Shown one piece after another: positions 38,819 to 47,360 of a stretch of DNA of 64,000 nt. Every line of letters begins with the position of its first letter. Within the stretch, counting starts at the first letter, position 1. Below the pieces are notes generated by a model, which worked only from the letters and a program-made list of their open reading frames with translations, searched no databases and had not been told where the DNA came from. The position numbers were made by a program, and so were the translations under genes. The stretch covers positions 62,001 through 126,000 of the forward strand of contig NZ_AJHJ01000011.1 of the NCBI RefSeq assembly GCF_000257645.1. Direction: 5' to 3'. The stretch comes from Serratia sp. M24T3. GTDB lineage: Bacteria > Pseudomonadota > Gammaproteobacteria > Enterobacterales > Enterobacteriaceae.

Positions 38819-40912
38819 TTACTCTCCGAGATAGCGCCATAAGAACTCGCTGACCAACGCACGCTTGAAGGCGTTTTGCGCTTTGTCTGCCGCAGCACTG
38901 TGGCCACCCTCGGTGTTTTCGTAAAAATAAACATTTTCGATGCCAGATTGCTGCATTTTAGCGGCCATCTTTCTGGCGTGTCCCGGACCTACGCGGTCAT
39001 CGCTGGTCGCGGTAGTGAACAACACCGGAGGATAGGTTTTTAGCGGATCGATATTCTGATACGGTGAAAACGCTTTAATAAACGCCCACTCTTCCGGTTT
39101 CTGCGGATCGCCATACTCGGCAATCCATGAGGCACCGGCAGAAATTTGTGTATAACGCAGCATGTCCAGCAATGGCACCTCGCAGACAATCGCCCCGAAC
39201 AGCTCAGGATAAAGTGTCAACATATTGCCGACTAACAGGCCGCCGTTGCTGCCGCCCTGTGCCGCGAGATGCGCCGCCGAGGTAATTTTACGAGTAATCA
39301 AGTCTTTAGCTACCGACGAAAAATCCTCATAGGCGCGCAGGCGTTTCTCTTTCAATGCAGCCTGATGCCAGCGCGGGCCAAATTCTCCACCGCCGCGAAT
39401 ATTGGCAATCACAAACACCCCGCCGCGTTCGAGCCACGCAGTGCCGGTCACGCCGAGGTAGTAAGGATCGAGAGAAACCTGGAAACCGCCATAGCCATAC
39501 AGCAGAGTCGGATTGCTGCCATCCAGAACCATGTCTTTGGCCGAGATGGCAAAATACGGGACCGCCGTGCCGTCATCCGAGGCGGCAAAATGCTGTGCTA
39601 CCTGATACTTCGAGGCATCAAAATAGCTCGGTGCCTGCTTGATTATCTCCGCGGCCTTCCCGTCCTGCTCACCCAGCACGCCGTAATACAGCGAGGTCGG
39701 CTGCAAGAAACCGGTCACCGTCATAAAGTACTCGTTGGTGTCTTCATCGATGCCCGAGGCACTGATTTTGCTAAGCTCCGGCGCATCGCCCAGCCCCTGA
39801 CGGGTCCAAAGTCCGGCCTCGGATTTCAGCACTTCCAGACGATTGACCACGTTATCCATAATGCTGAGGATCAGATAATCACGGGTCATCGAGAAGTTTG
39901 ACAGCGTCGTGGTCTCACCCGGCGTAAACAGGATCTTGAACTTGCGATCGCCCGCCATAAAGCGGTCGAATTCAGTAACCAGCAAGCTGCCGGAAGAATA
40001 GGTTTCCTCGCCGACAGTCCATTCTGATGACAGAGAAAGCAACAGCCACTGCCTCCAGGTACTGAAACGGGCATCTTGCGGGATCTCGAGCGGCAGCAGC
40101 TTTTTCTCTTGTTCCTGCTGAGTTTCGTCGAGCAGAAAGACTTCGCGATGATAAAAATCAAGGGTTCTGCCGACGAAATTACGTTCATAGCCCGGCGTGT
40201 CATCGCGTACGATCATCACCGACATATCGGTAGGCTCGGCGCTGAACTGGGTTATCGCACTTTCGAGGGGCGTCCCACGCTGCCAGATTTTGGCAATACG
40301 CGGATAACCCGAGGTAGTCATTGAACCCGGACCGAAATCGGTAGCGATAAACAAACGGTCGTGGTCAATCCACGTTACGCGGCTTTTGGCCGACGGCAGG
40401 TTAAAACCGTCCTCGACAAAACTCAGCGTAGTTAAATCAAATTCGCGAATTGCCGAGGCGTCTCCCCCGTCGGGAGAGAGATGCAACAGCCCGCGCCGAT
40501 ACTCTGGCGCAAGAGTCTGAATGCCGTGATAAACCCAGTCGGTGCCTTCTGCCGCGCCCAAAGCATCGATGTCCAGCACGGTTTCCCAAACGGGTGACTC
40601 TGTACGATAAGAGGCAAAACTGGTACGACGCAGCACGCCACGCGGATTTTTTTCATCCTGCCAGAAGTTGTAAAAATAGTGCCCGCATTTGTTGACCATC
40701 GGGATTTGCGTCGAAGCATTCAGACAGTCAAATACATCGCTGCGGATAGTTTCAAATCGATCGCTCTCGGCAAATTCACGGCGAGTTTGCTGACTTTGCT
40801 GAATGGCCCAATCTACGGCAGTTTCGCCATTGATCTCTTCCAGCCAGACAAAATCGTCCGCGGCTTGCTGGAAATCCTCTGAATTTGATGACGTAAAAGT
40901 GCCTGATGACAT
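38819..40912 (-). CDS. S9-family prolyl oligopeptidase-like serine peptidase
   Basis: A 697-residue two-domain peptidase with an N-terminal beta-propeller (about 70-420) and a C-terminal alpha/beta hydrolase. The catalytic serine is S555 in GGSNGGLL, the acid D638 or D639 in SDDRVG, and the histidine H671 in EGGHSAA. There is no signal peptide, so it is cytosolic and would cleave short peptides, probably after proline. It is separated from neighbours and appears monocistronic. Confidence 0.92.
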   Translation of the reverse strand: MSSGTFTSSNSEDFQQAADDFVWLEEINGETAVDWAIQQSQQTRREFAESDRFETIRSDVFDCLNASTQIPMVNKCGHYFYNFWQDEKNPRGVLRRTSFASYRTESPVWETVLDIDALGAAEGTDWVYHGIQTLAPEYRRGLLHLSPDGGDASAIREFDLTTLSFVEDGFNLPSAKSRVTWIDHDRLFIATDFGPGSMTTSGYPRIAKIWQRGTPLESAITQFSAEPTDMSVMIVRDDTPGYERNFVGRTLDFYHREVFLLDETQQEQEKKLLPLEIPQDARFSTWRQWLLLSLSSEWTVGEETYSSGSLLVTEFDRFMAGDRKFKILFTPGETTTLSNFSMTRDYLILSIMDNVVNRLEVLKSEAGLWTRQGLGDAPELSKISASGIDEDTNEYFMTVTGFLQPTSLYYGVLGEQDGKAAEIIKQAPSYFDASKYQVAQHFAASDDGTAVPYFAISAKDMVLDGSNPTLLYGYGGFQVSLDPYYLGVTGTAWLERGGVFVIANIRGGGEFGPRWHQAALKEKRLRAYEDFSSVAKDLITRKITSAAHLAAQGGSNGGLLVGNMLTLYPELFGAIVCEVPLLDMLRYTQISAGASWIAEYGDPQKPEEWAFIKAFSPYQNIDPLKTYPPVLFTTATSDDRVGPGHARKMAAKMQQSGIENVYFYENTEGGHSAAADKAQNAFKRALVSEFLWRYLGE

Positions 40913-40984
40913 AAAACCTGCTCCTGCGTGTTTTTAGCAAATATAAGCAATCTGATGAAAGCGTTCCAATCAAAGCCACTGCAA

Positions 40985-42262
40985 TCAATAAACAGGGAAG
41001 ATCACATGATTCAATGCCTTGCCCTGGTAGCATCCTCTTTCTACCTTACCGTTTTCATCATAGTCGCTTTTGGCATCCATGGCCTCGCCCATTCTTTGCA
41101 AAACTTTATGGCCGATATTATTGGTCCAGTTAAAGCTGTTTTGCAGCACGACAACGGCGGTTTTATGGCGGGTGTCGAGACCGATATAGCTTGAGAAACC
41201 GCCGATAAATCCAACCTGATAGGTAATAGTTTGCGTGCCTACCCGGTCTACAATCCAGCCGCTGGCCGCCGCCTCGCTGTTGCGCCGGTAGCGAACGCGA
41301 AGAGAGTCGTGCAAAGCATCATCCAGTGCCGGAAAACCGGTGGCATGAAGATGCGCGCAGGCGTAGACAAGCAGGTCATTGGCATTGGTATACAGCCCTG
41401 CGGCACCCACCATCAATGAGGAAAAATGCCAGTCGGGAACGGGGCTACCGCGACGGATAAACTTTGGCTGATCGCCTGCGTGGCCCATTGCCCGCTGCGC
41501 ATAACCCGGTAATAAAATCGGTTGATAGCCGGTGTGCGACAGCCGCAGCGGCCCGGTAATATTCTCCACCAGCAGCGCCTGAACGGGCTTACCGCTGCGA
41601 AGCTCCAGAATATAATCGAGCAGGCCGTAACCAATATTTGAATAGCGCGGGGATTTGTCGGCAGGCGCGCTGTAGCTGGCGAGATAGTCCACCAGACTAT
41701 GCCGGTCGAGAGCATGATAGAAATTGTCACCGGTAAACAGATACTGCACCAGTCCGCCCAGCATCTCAGTGGTCATCATCTGGCGCGGCAATCCCGAAGT
41801 ATGAGTCACCAACTGCAGCAGAGTAATCTTGCGCGCATCCGGGCTTAACGGTGTACCGCGAGGCAGCAGCGTTACCAGCGTTTCATCCCACCTTAATGTG
41901 CCCTTCTGTACCATCAGCGTAGTGATTTCCGCCAAAAATCCTTTGCTGACCGAGGCCACGGCAAACAGCGTCGAGCCGCCTACTTTGCCGCCGTCGGCCT
42001 GGCCGGTCACGCCATAACTGTAAACGTGGGTCTGCCCGTCAGGGAAAAGTACGCCAACCACTAAACCCGGCGTTTGGTGTTGATCGACAAGCGGTTGTGC
42101 CAACTCGTTGACTTCAGCATCCAGATTGCCGGTGTGGGCCAGCCGCAATCCCTGGGCCGAGGTCGGGTCAGTTTTCATTTTGGATAAGGTACTGCAGCCG
42201 CTGCAAAAACTAATCACTGTGCACAACAGCCAAAAGCTGATTGCGCGAAATATTGTTATCAC
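40985..42262 (-). CDS. serine beta-lactamase/PBP-like lipoprotein (class C fold)
   Basis: The beta-lactamase-related serine hydrolase has the SxxK motif in ASVSKGFL, and YSN in PRYSNIGYG as the Tyr-x-Asn motif. The KTG position is not clear; GFIGGFSS occupies that region. The frame is open to 42319, but GTG 42262 gives a lipoprotein-type signal (FWLLCTVISFCSGC) and about 425 residues. The lipobox with Cys at -3 is atypical. It resembles AmpH/EstB-type proteins more than resistance enzymes. It lies downstream of a Ppx/GppA-like gene (gap about 80 bp). Confidence 0.75.
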   Translation of the reverse strand: MITIFRAISFWLLCTVISFCSGCSTLSKMKTDPTSAQGLRLAHTGNLDAEVNELAQPLVDQHQTPGLVVGVLFPDGQTHVYSYGVTGQADGGKVGGSTLFAVASVSKGFLAEITTLMVQKGTLRWDETLVTLLPRGTPLSPDARKITLLQLVTHTSGLPRQMMTTEMLGGLVQYLFTGDNFYHALDRHSLVDYLASYSAPADKSPRYSNIGYGLLDYILELRSGKPVQALLVENITGPLRLSHTGYQPILLPGYAQRAMGHAGDQPKFIRRGSPVPDWHFSSLMVGAAGLYTNANDLLVYACAHLHATGFPALDDALHDSLRVRYRRNSEAAASGWIVDRVGTQTITYQVGFIGGFSSYIGLDTRHKTAVVVLQNSFNWTNNIGHKVLQRMGEAMDAKSDYDENGKVERGCYQGKALNHVIFPVY

Positions 42263-42343
42263 TAATCTTGTGCCTGTGATTAATACCCCACAGAAGAGAG
42301 GGGAAAAAACGGACGGCAAACATTTTGCCGTTCGGAGGAGTTG

Positions 42344-43357
42344 TTATTGCAGCAAAATACCCTGAATCAGATTGGCCTTCACTATGGTGACGTCTGAAAT
42401 ATTCAGCGCCTGCATAAAGCCTTCCACCAGCAAAAGATTAGTCACATCAGTCGCGCGGTAATCGCCGGACAACTGAGCATCTGACAGATTAACTTTATCT
42501 TTCGCCACTCGTTGCAAGTCGGCTACCGTGTACTGATTATTTGTCGGATGCAGCTGATCTTTAATCGAATAGCCGTGCACCCCACCGATTCCAATAACTT
42601 TTTTACTTTTTGCCGCCTGAACGATTTGTGGATTAACGTGGGTACGAGCATAAAAATTCACAAACCGCAGAATCTCGGCCGCTAGCGGGCCTAGCGGGTT
42701 TGGCGAATTTATCTGCTTAAGATCTTTGTCCATCAGCACTTGAATCACCATGTCTTTCAGGCTGACCGAGGCGAGTTTTCCCAGATAAATCTCCGGCGTT
42801 TTAACGCCGTTCTTCTGCTGATAGGTCGTCATCTGCATCGATCCACCGCCAATATCCCACACCAGCAGGTCGGTATCCTTGATTTTAGGATTGTTCAGCG
42901 CGGCCTTGGCCGACAGGAAACCCAGCTGTGCTTCCTGAGCCTGCGAAATCACCCGCAGCGAAATATGCGCCTGTTTATTAAATTGCTTAATCACCTGCGG
43001 GCCGTTGGCAGCCGTTCTGAATACCGCGGTCGCTACGCCAGTGATGCGCACTGGATGATATTTTTGTGCCGCAGAAACCAGCTCTTTTAAAGCCGCAGCG
43101 CCCTGCTGTTGAATCGCCGGACTCAGCTGATTGTTTGTCGACTCGGCCAGATCTTCGTTGAAACCTATCGGCTTATCCTGCGAGAACAGCAATTTACCCA
43201 AGGTTTTGGTGCAAATATTGACCTCGCTGACCTGAATTTTTGTGGTACCTGAACCCATATCAATCCCGGCTCGTACCTCGATACAGTTTTTTGCCAGCGC
43301 CTGTACGGTAAATCCCAGCAGCAAAATCGCGACGGTGTGTTTAACCCAAAGATTCAT
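42344..43357 (-). CDS. Ppx/GppA-fold phosphatase-like protein with a signal peptide
   Basis: The 337-residue protein has the actin-like ATPase fold of exopolyphosphatase/guanosine pentaphosphatase: AGIDMGSGTTKIQV (about 30-43) is the first phosphate loop, LLVWDIGGGSMQM the second, and IGIGGVHG the third motif. It begins with a Sec signal (residues 1-22, VAILLLGFTVQALA), and has cysteines at 25 and in NICTKT that could form a disulfide after export. Ordinary Ppx/GppA enzymes are cytosolic and longer. A periplasmic phosphatase or polyphosphate-binding role is inferred. Confidence 0.8.
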   Translation of the reverse strand: MNLWVKHTVAILLLGFTVQALAKNCIEVRAGIDMGSGTTKIQVSEVNICTKTLGKLLFSQDKPIGFNEDLAESTNNQLSPAIQQQGAAALKELVSAAQKYHPVRITGVATAVFRTAANGPQVIKQFNKQAHISLRVISQAQEAQLGFLSAKAALNNPKIKDTDLLVWDIGGGSMQMTTYQQKNGVKTPEIYLGKLASVSLKDMVIQVLMDKDLKQINSPNPLGPLAAEILRFVNFYARTHVNPQIVQAAKSKKVIGIGGVHGYSIKDQLHPTNNQYTVADLQRVAKDKVNLSDAQLSGDYRATDVTNLLLVEGFMQALNISDVTIVKANLIQGILLQ

Positions 43358-43457
43358 TCTTTCCCTGCCTTGAAATACGCTGAAAAAAATAAAGATAAAT
43401 AGAAATACCTTTTTTAAAGCTTGAATTTCAAGCGGAATCTTTTCAATCAGGCAAATA

Positions 43458-44123
43458 TTAACTCATTAGACCCGCACCGACGTTGATCGAAAGTCCCAGG
43501 ATCGCCAGATTAAAAATGAATGATAAAACCGCCTGTAGCAGCGAGATTTTCCTGACCACAGTATTGCCCGTGCCGACGTCAGCAGTTTGCGCGGCAACTG
43601 CGATGGTGAAAGAGTAATAGGCAAAATCCCAGTATCCCGGCAGCTTGATTTTATCCGGGAAAAGCAGCACTTTTTCCTCTCCGTTGCTGTGGAGATAGTG
43701 CATGTGCGCATAGTGCATGGTAAAGGCCGTGGGGAGTAATAGCCACGACACCACCAGCGTGGCGGCGGTCAGCGTAATATGCTCAATCTTGCTGGCTCCG
43801 GTCAGATTTTTTACCGCGCCAAGTTCAAATAGAATAGCCAAAATACTCACCAGACAGGCCACGCAGACCAGTGCCAGTACGGTTTTTGCGCTTTCATCCT
43901 GCCGACGCGCTATGTTTGCGATACCCTCGGCGGGTGTTCTGAGCATCATCCACCACAGAAACACGAGATAAAGCCAGGCCAGCACGTTCCAGCTTAATAG
44001 CAGCCGCTGCAGTAGCGGCTGATTGCCAGGTAAAAGAAAGAAGCTGACAATTGCCAATATCAGGGCGACAAGCAGCCTTGGGCGGGAATGGTAATAATGC
44101 TGGAGCGGATGCAGTAAATTCAT
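43458..44123 (-). CDS. DUF1345 membrane protein
   Basis: The 221-residue inner-membrane protein of family DUF1345 has about five to six helices. A family-typical stretch is FPDKIKLPGYWDFAYYSFTIAVAAQTADV. Function unknown. It starts about 130 bases past the end of the next minus-strand gene and is probably its own unit. Confidence 0.85.
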   Translation of the reverse strand: MNLLHPLQHYYHSRPRLLVALILAIVSFFLLPGNQPLLQRLLLSWNVLAWLYLVFLWWMMLRTPAEGIANIARRQDESAKTVLALVCVACLVSILAILFELGAVKNLTGASKIEHITLTAATLVVSWLLLPTAFTMHYAHMHYLHSNGEEKVLLFPDKIKLPGYWDFAYYSFTIAVAAQTADVGTGNTVVRKISLLQAVLSFIFNLAILGLSINVGAGLMS

Positions 44124-44250
44124 TTTTCGCCAATAGTGAGTCAGGTTGAGTTAACTTAACTGTAGACGGCAAATAGTATAAAACCGGATCGGCGTGGCAT
44201 GAAAACGATATATTATTTCTCTCGCCCTGAGTCCTCTAATAATGAAAAGT

Positions 44251-47169
44251 TTAGGGCTGATTTTTACGATAATAGATAGGGTCCATCATGGCAATTTTCA
44301 CGCGCTGGCGATGAGCTCGAGCAGGCTCCTGCGAAGAAGATGGCTGCTCCTGTGGCGTATCTATTGTGTTCATAAATACAATTTGTTCATCCTGGAGACT
44401 AAAAGATGGCGTATCTATTGTGTTCATTAATGCAATTTGTTCCTCTTGCAGACTAAAGGACGGCGTTTCTATTGTGTTCATCAATGCAATTTGCTGATCC
44501 TGTAAATTTAAGGACGGCGCTGCTGTAGGTTCGCTTGGGATTTCTTTATAGCGAATGAAATCAAATTCAGCGAGCACATGCTGTAGTTCGACATCATTAT
44601 CAGAGACATAGGCCTCTGCCTCTGCAAATTCTTGAACTGGCCTTAAAGTCTCGCTGAGTTGGCGATACTCGCGATTCATATCGCTCTCTCTGTCTCCCCA
44701 AACCTGCTTTGTATGGGTTTCCATTTCATTATTTCTGGCGCTAATGATATCGACCTGCTGTTCCGCGAAGGTTGTATTTTCAGCAATCCTGTCATTTACT
44801 CTGTCATTATTTTCTTCAACTCTTTCATTATATTCACTTCTTCTTGCATTGCCTTCTCGGGTCAACTCACTGATATCTCTTACCGAAGGCCGAACATCGC
44901 CGCGCATTTCCTGATACATTCCTTCCATTGCGATATTCATTCCTAAACGCACAGGATCTGGGGCCAACATACGCAACTGTTCATTGAAATTATCCCGCTC
45001 CATACGCGATGCCAGTGACTGCCTTTCTTTATCAGCTTCCCATTGGGCTTGCTTTTCAGCACTGCTGGATGCAGCGAGATAGGCACTTTGCGCGACAGCA
45101 TTAACCGCCGCCATTGATGTCGCTACAGCCGTGAACTGTTGCAGGCTTTGTGATGATTTTCTGGATATTTCAGCTCGCATTTGAGAAAACCTTTCACGAT
45201 TCCTCAAGGTATTATCTTGATATTTTTGCAGTTTTTCTTGATCAATGCTCAGTGCTTGGCGGAGTAAGTCTTCGGTAATTTCAGGTTTTCCTTCAGTCAT
45301 CACAGCCTGGTTATGCGGAGTATCAACTGCCACGTGAGTCTTGGCACGCTTTTTACCCCGTAATGAGAACATATTTCGCCAGCTCGGCTTATCGGTTAAG
45401 CCGGCAGCCTTTAATTTCTCTTCTGACATTCTAAACAGGCGTTCCGAGCTCTCCAAAAGTAGATTAAGTGCGTCGTTTGCTGGCTGTTCATCGACATGAT
45501 ATTTAAATAAATCAACAATTTTCTTAGAAGCAATATTTACCCTGCCAAAAAAATTATTACTTTCTATATAAGCCATGGGTAAAGGTCTATCGGCGACATG
45601 TTCCTGCCTTAGAGTTTCAAGAATGTCTTGTTTAATCGACGGACTTTCACTAAGTCGTGCAATCAACTGTGCCATTTTATATCCGGCTAAACGATTCATG
45701 ATAATGGGCAACATATTGATTATTTCAGCTCGTCCCTCATTATCATCGGGCAGAAATGCTTCATAAACATTACTGATCAAATGAGGATGACTGTTCAAGG
45801 TCATTAACAGCACCGTCACGACCTCTTGCATCAACAGCGTTCCGGCACTTTCTGCTTCTGCACTCATAATTCCCATTGACGCGCGTCCTACCAGCTGCTG
45901 TTCACTGATCCAGTCAAGAACATAGAGCGTATCTTCCTTTTCAACCTGTCTTAATTGGCCAAGCAGCTCCGGCAGCATGGCAGTTTGCCCATGTTTTAGT
46001 TTTTCTCTGCGCCTGTTTTTTCTACGGGAGGGCCCGGCTTCATTAAGGGATAGCCCACTGGTAGCAACAGATAGCTGATCGATATCCCGAGTTGAAGAGC
46101 TGCCCGTTAGCGATATGTTTTCATCAATAGAATCAGCATGTAAAGACCGAGCAGGAGAACTTACCGGAGTACCGGCGGCATAATCTATCGCGCTAAAGTC
46201 AATTGGCTGCGCTGAATCAGCTGGCAAATTCACCGGATTACCCGTGCCACGCTCTACCGCGCCAATGTCCCTTGGCTGTACAGGTTTAGCTTTCTGCTGC
46301 TCAGCCTTTTCTCTACGCCTTTTGGTTAAGAGTGCGTTGCGGAAAACACCGACATTTATCCCGGTCAAACGTGAACACTCCGTGACGTCCAGATTAAAAT
46401 CCCTCTGCAGCCTTTCTCCCCATTCTAAGTTTAACTCTCCCGTTTTTCTCGCAGATTCAGGGTTTTGCCTAGCCTCTGCAACGGCGATAGTCTCCTTTTG
46501 AAACTCGGGATAGTTCCATAGTGTGGTTCTTGCTGCCCCAGAGACAATGGCATAATCAGCGCCAGGAAAATCAGGAAAATCGCGTTTCAGTCGCCTTCCA
46601 TAGTCTACCGGTGATTCCCCGACGTAACTCGGGTGCTTACGAAGTTCAGTCGTGCCAGCTGACTCGCTGCGAAGCCCCAAGGCATTATTAATGCTGCCTA
46701 TCCCAAGACCGGCTGCGGCCGCGGCCTGAGTTCTGCTAAACCCTGGAATTGTATTACATAGCCTGGTGGCATAAGACGTTCTAGTTTCCCCTTCTCCTCT
46801 GGGAAAAGCCCGCATTGCATCCAGTGTTTCCTGTTTCAATAACTTATTCTTATTTATCGAGTTGTACATTGCTGGAAACATGAAGACATCTAGAGCCTGT
46901 TGTGAAGAAAGCTGATTGAGATCGGGGGTATATAAAAAGGGTACCCGGCAGGTTAACAGAGCCTCGCCAACCGCCGCTTTTAATTGTTGCAGCGTTGGCA
47001 TTGCAACTGCCTGGACCTTTTCGGTGCTCGAAACAGGGTAGATTTCGCTGTTGTCGACGTCTTGCAAATGAGTAATCAGCGGATTACCTGCGGGCGGTAA
47101 TGGGGTGGTGTGGCCCATGGATGCGACAGGAATAAAAGCAACAGTAGGCGATGTGACCGAGTTAGGCAT
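44251..47169 (-). CDS. orphan 972-residue protein with HTH-like repeats, basic clusters and an 18-residue tail repeat
   Basis: I do not recognise this protein. The frame opens at 47289, but ATG 47169 after AGAGAG is the better start; the N-terminus is then Ser/Thr/Pro-rich without a Sec signal. Three modules (about residues 125-165, 183-222 and 244-282) share Y/W-[AG]-x-R-L, then A-x3-[G]-x6-N, resembling helix-turn-helix units (DYGRRLKRDFPDF; EWGERLQRDFNLD). Basic clusters TKRRREKAE and RRKNRRREKLK look like nuclear-localisation signals. A helical middle, a weakly hydrophobic stretch (SLQQFTAVATSMAAVNAV) and long coiled coils (about 660-860) follow. Three near-identical 18-residue repeats (SLQEEQIALMNTIDTPSF type) precede the basic end. 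Features fit a secreted effector, but no secretion system is visible in the window. Confidence 0.7.
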   Translation of the reverse strand: MPNSVTSPTVAFIPVASMGHTTPLPPAGNPLITHLQDVDNSEIYPVSSTEKVQAVAMPTLQQLKAAVGEALLTCRVPFLYTPDLNQLSSQQALDVFMFPAMYNSINKNKLLKQETLDAMRAFPRGEGETRTSYATRLCNTIPGFSRTQAAAAAGLGIGSINNALGLRSESAGTTELRKHPSYVGESPVDYGRRLKRDFPDFPGADYAIVSGAARTTLWNYPEFQKETIAVAEARQNPESARKTGELNLEWGERLQRDFNLDVTECSRLTGINVGVFRNALLTKRRREKAEQQKAKPVQPRDIGAVERGTGNPVNLPADSAQPIDFSAIDYAAGTPVSSPARSLHADSIDENISLTGSSSTRDIDQLSVATSGLSLNEAGPSRRKNRRREKLKHGQTAMLPELLGQLRQVEKEDTLYVLDWISEQQLVGRASMGIMSAEAESAGTLLMQEVVTVLLMTLNSHPHLISNVYEAFLPDDNEGRAEIINMLPIIMNRLAGYKMAQLIARLSESPSIKQDILETLRQEHVADRPLPMAYIESNNFFGRVNIASKKIVDLFKYHVDEQPANDALNLLLESSERLFRMSEEKLKAAGLTDKPSWRNMFSLRGKKRAKTHVAVDTPHNQAVMTEGKPEITEDLLRQALSIDQEKLQKYQDNTLRNRERFSQMRAEISRKSSQSLQQFTAVATSMAAVNAVAQSAYLAASSSAEKQAQWEADKERQSLASRMERDNFNEQLRMLAPDPVRLGMNIAMEGMYQEMRGDVRPSVRDISELTREGNARRSEYNERVEENNDRVNDRIAENTTFAEQQVDIISARNNEMETHTKQVWGDRESDMNREYRQLSETLRPVQEFAEAEAYVSDNDVELQHVLAEFDFIRYKEIPSEPTAAPSLNLQDQQIALMNTIETPSFSLQEEQIALMNTIDTPSFSLQDEQIVFMNTIDTPQEQPSSSQEPARAHRQRVKIAMMDPIYYRKNQP
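44354..44515 (-). repeat. three tandem 54-bp coding repeats in the orphan gene
   Basis: Units at 44354-44407, 44408-44461 and 44462-44515 each encode 18 residues built on QIALMNTIDTPSFSLQ. They differ by several substitutions, more between unit 3 and the others, so they are old enough to have diverged under coding constraint. Confidence 0.9.
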
Positions 47170-47290
47170 GGTAGCTCTCTGTGAAGATATCAGCATCACT
47201 GACAGGGCTTCAAAAGTGAATCGGGCTAATACGCTAATGCTTTTAAGTAAGTTAATCTTATAAATAACAATCATTTGAAAATTTTTCATA

Positions 47291-47319
47291 AAAAAAGGCC
47301 ACTGAATGTTCAGTGGCCT
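47291..47319 (-). terminator. Rho-independent terminator after gcd
   Basis: AGGCCACTGAA and TTCAGTGGCCT form an 11-bp stem with a two-base TG spacer; on the minus strand it is followed by six T. It closes the gcd transcript. Confidence 0.92.
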
Positions 47320-47360
47320 CGAGCGTTACTTGTCTACAGCTTGCGCTGCGGTTAAGTCAC

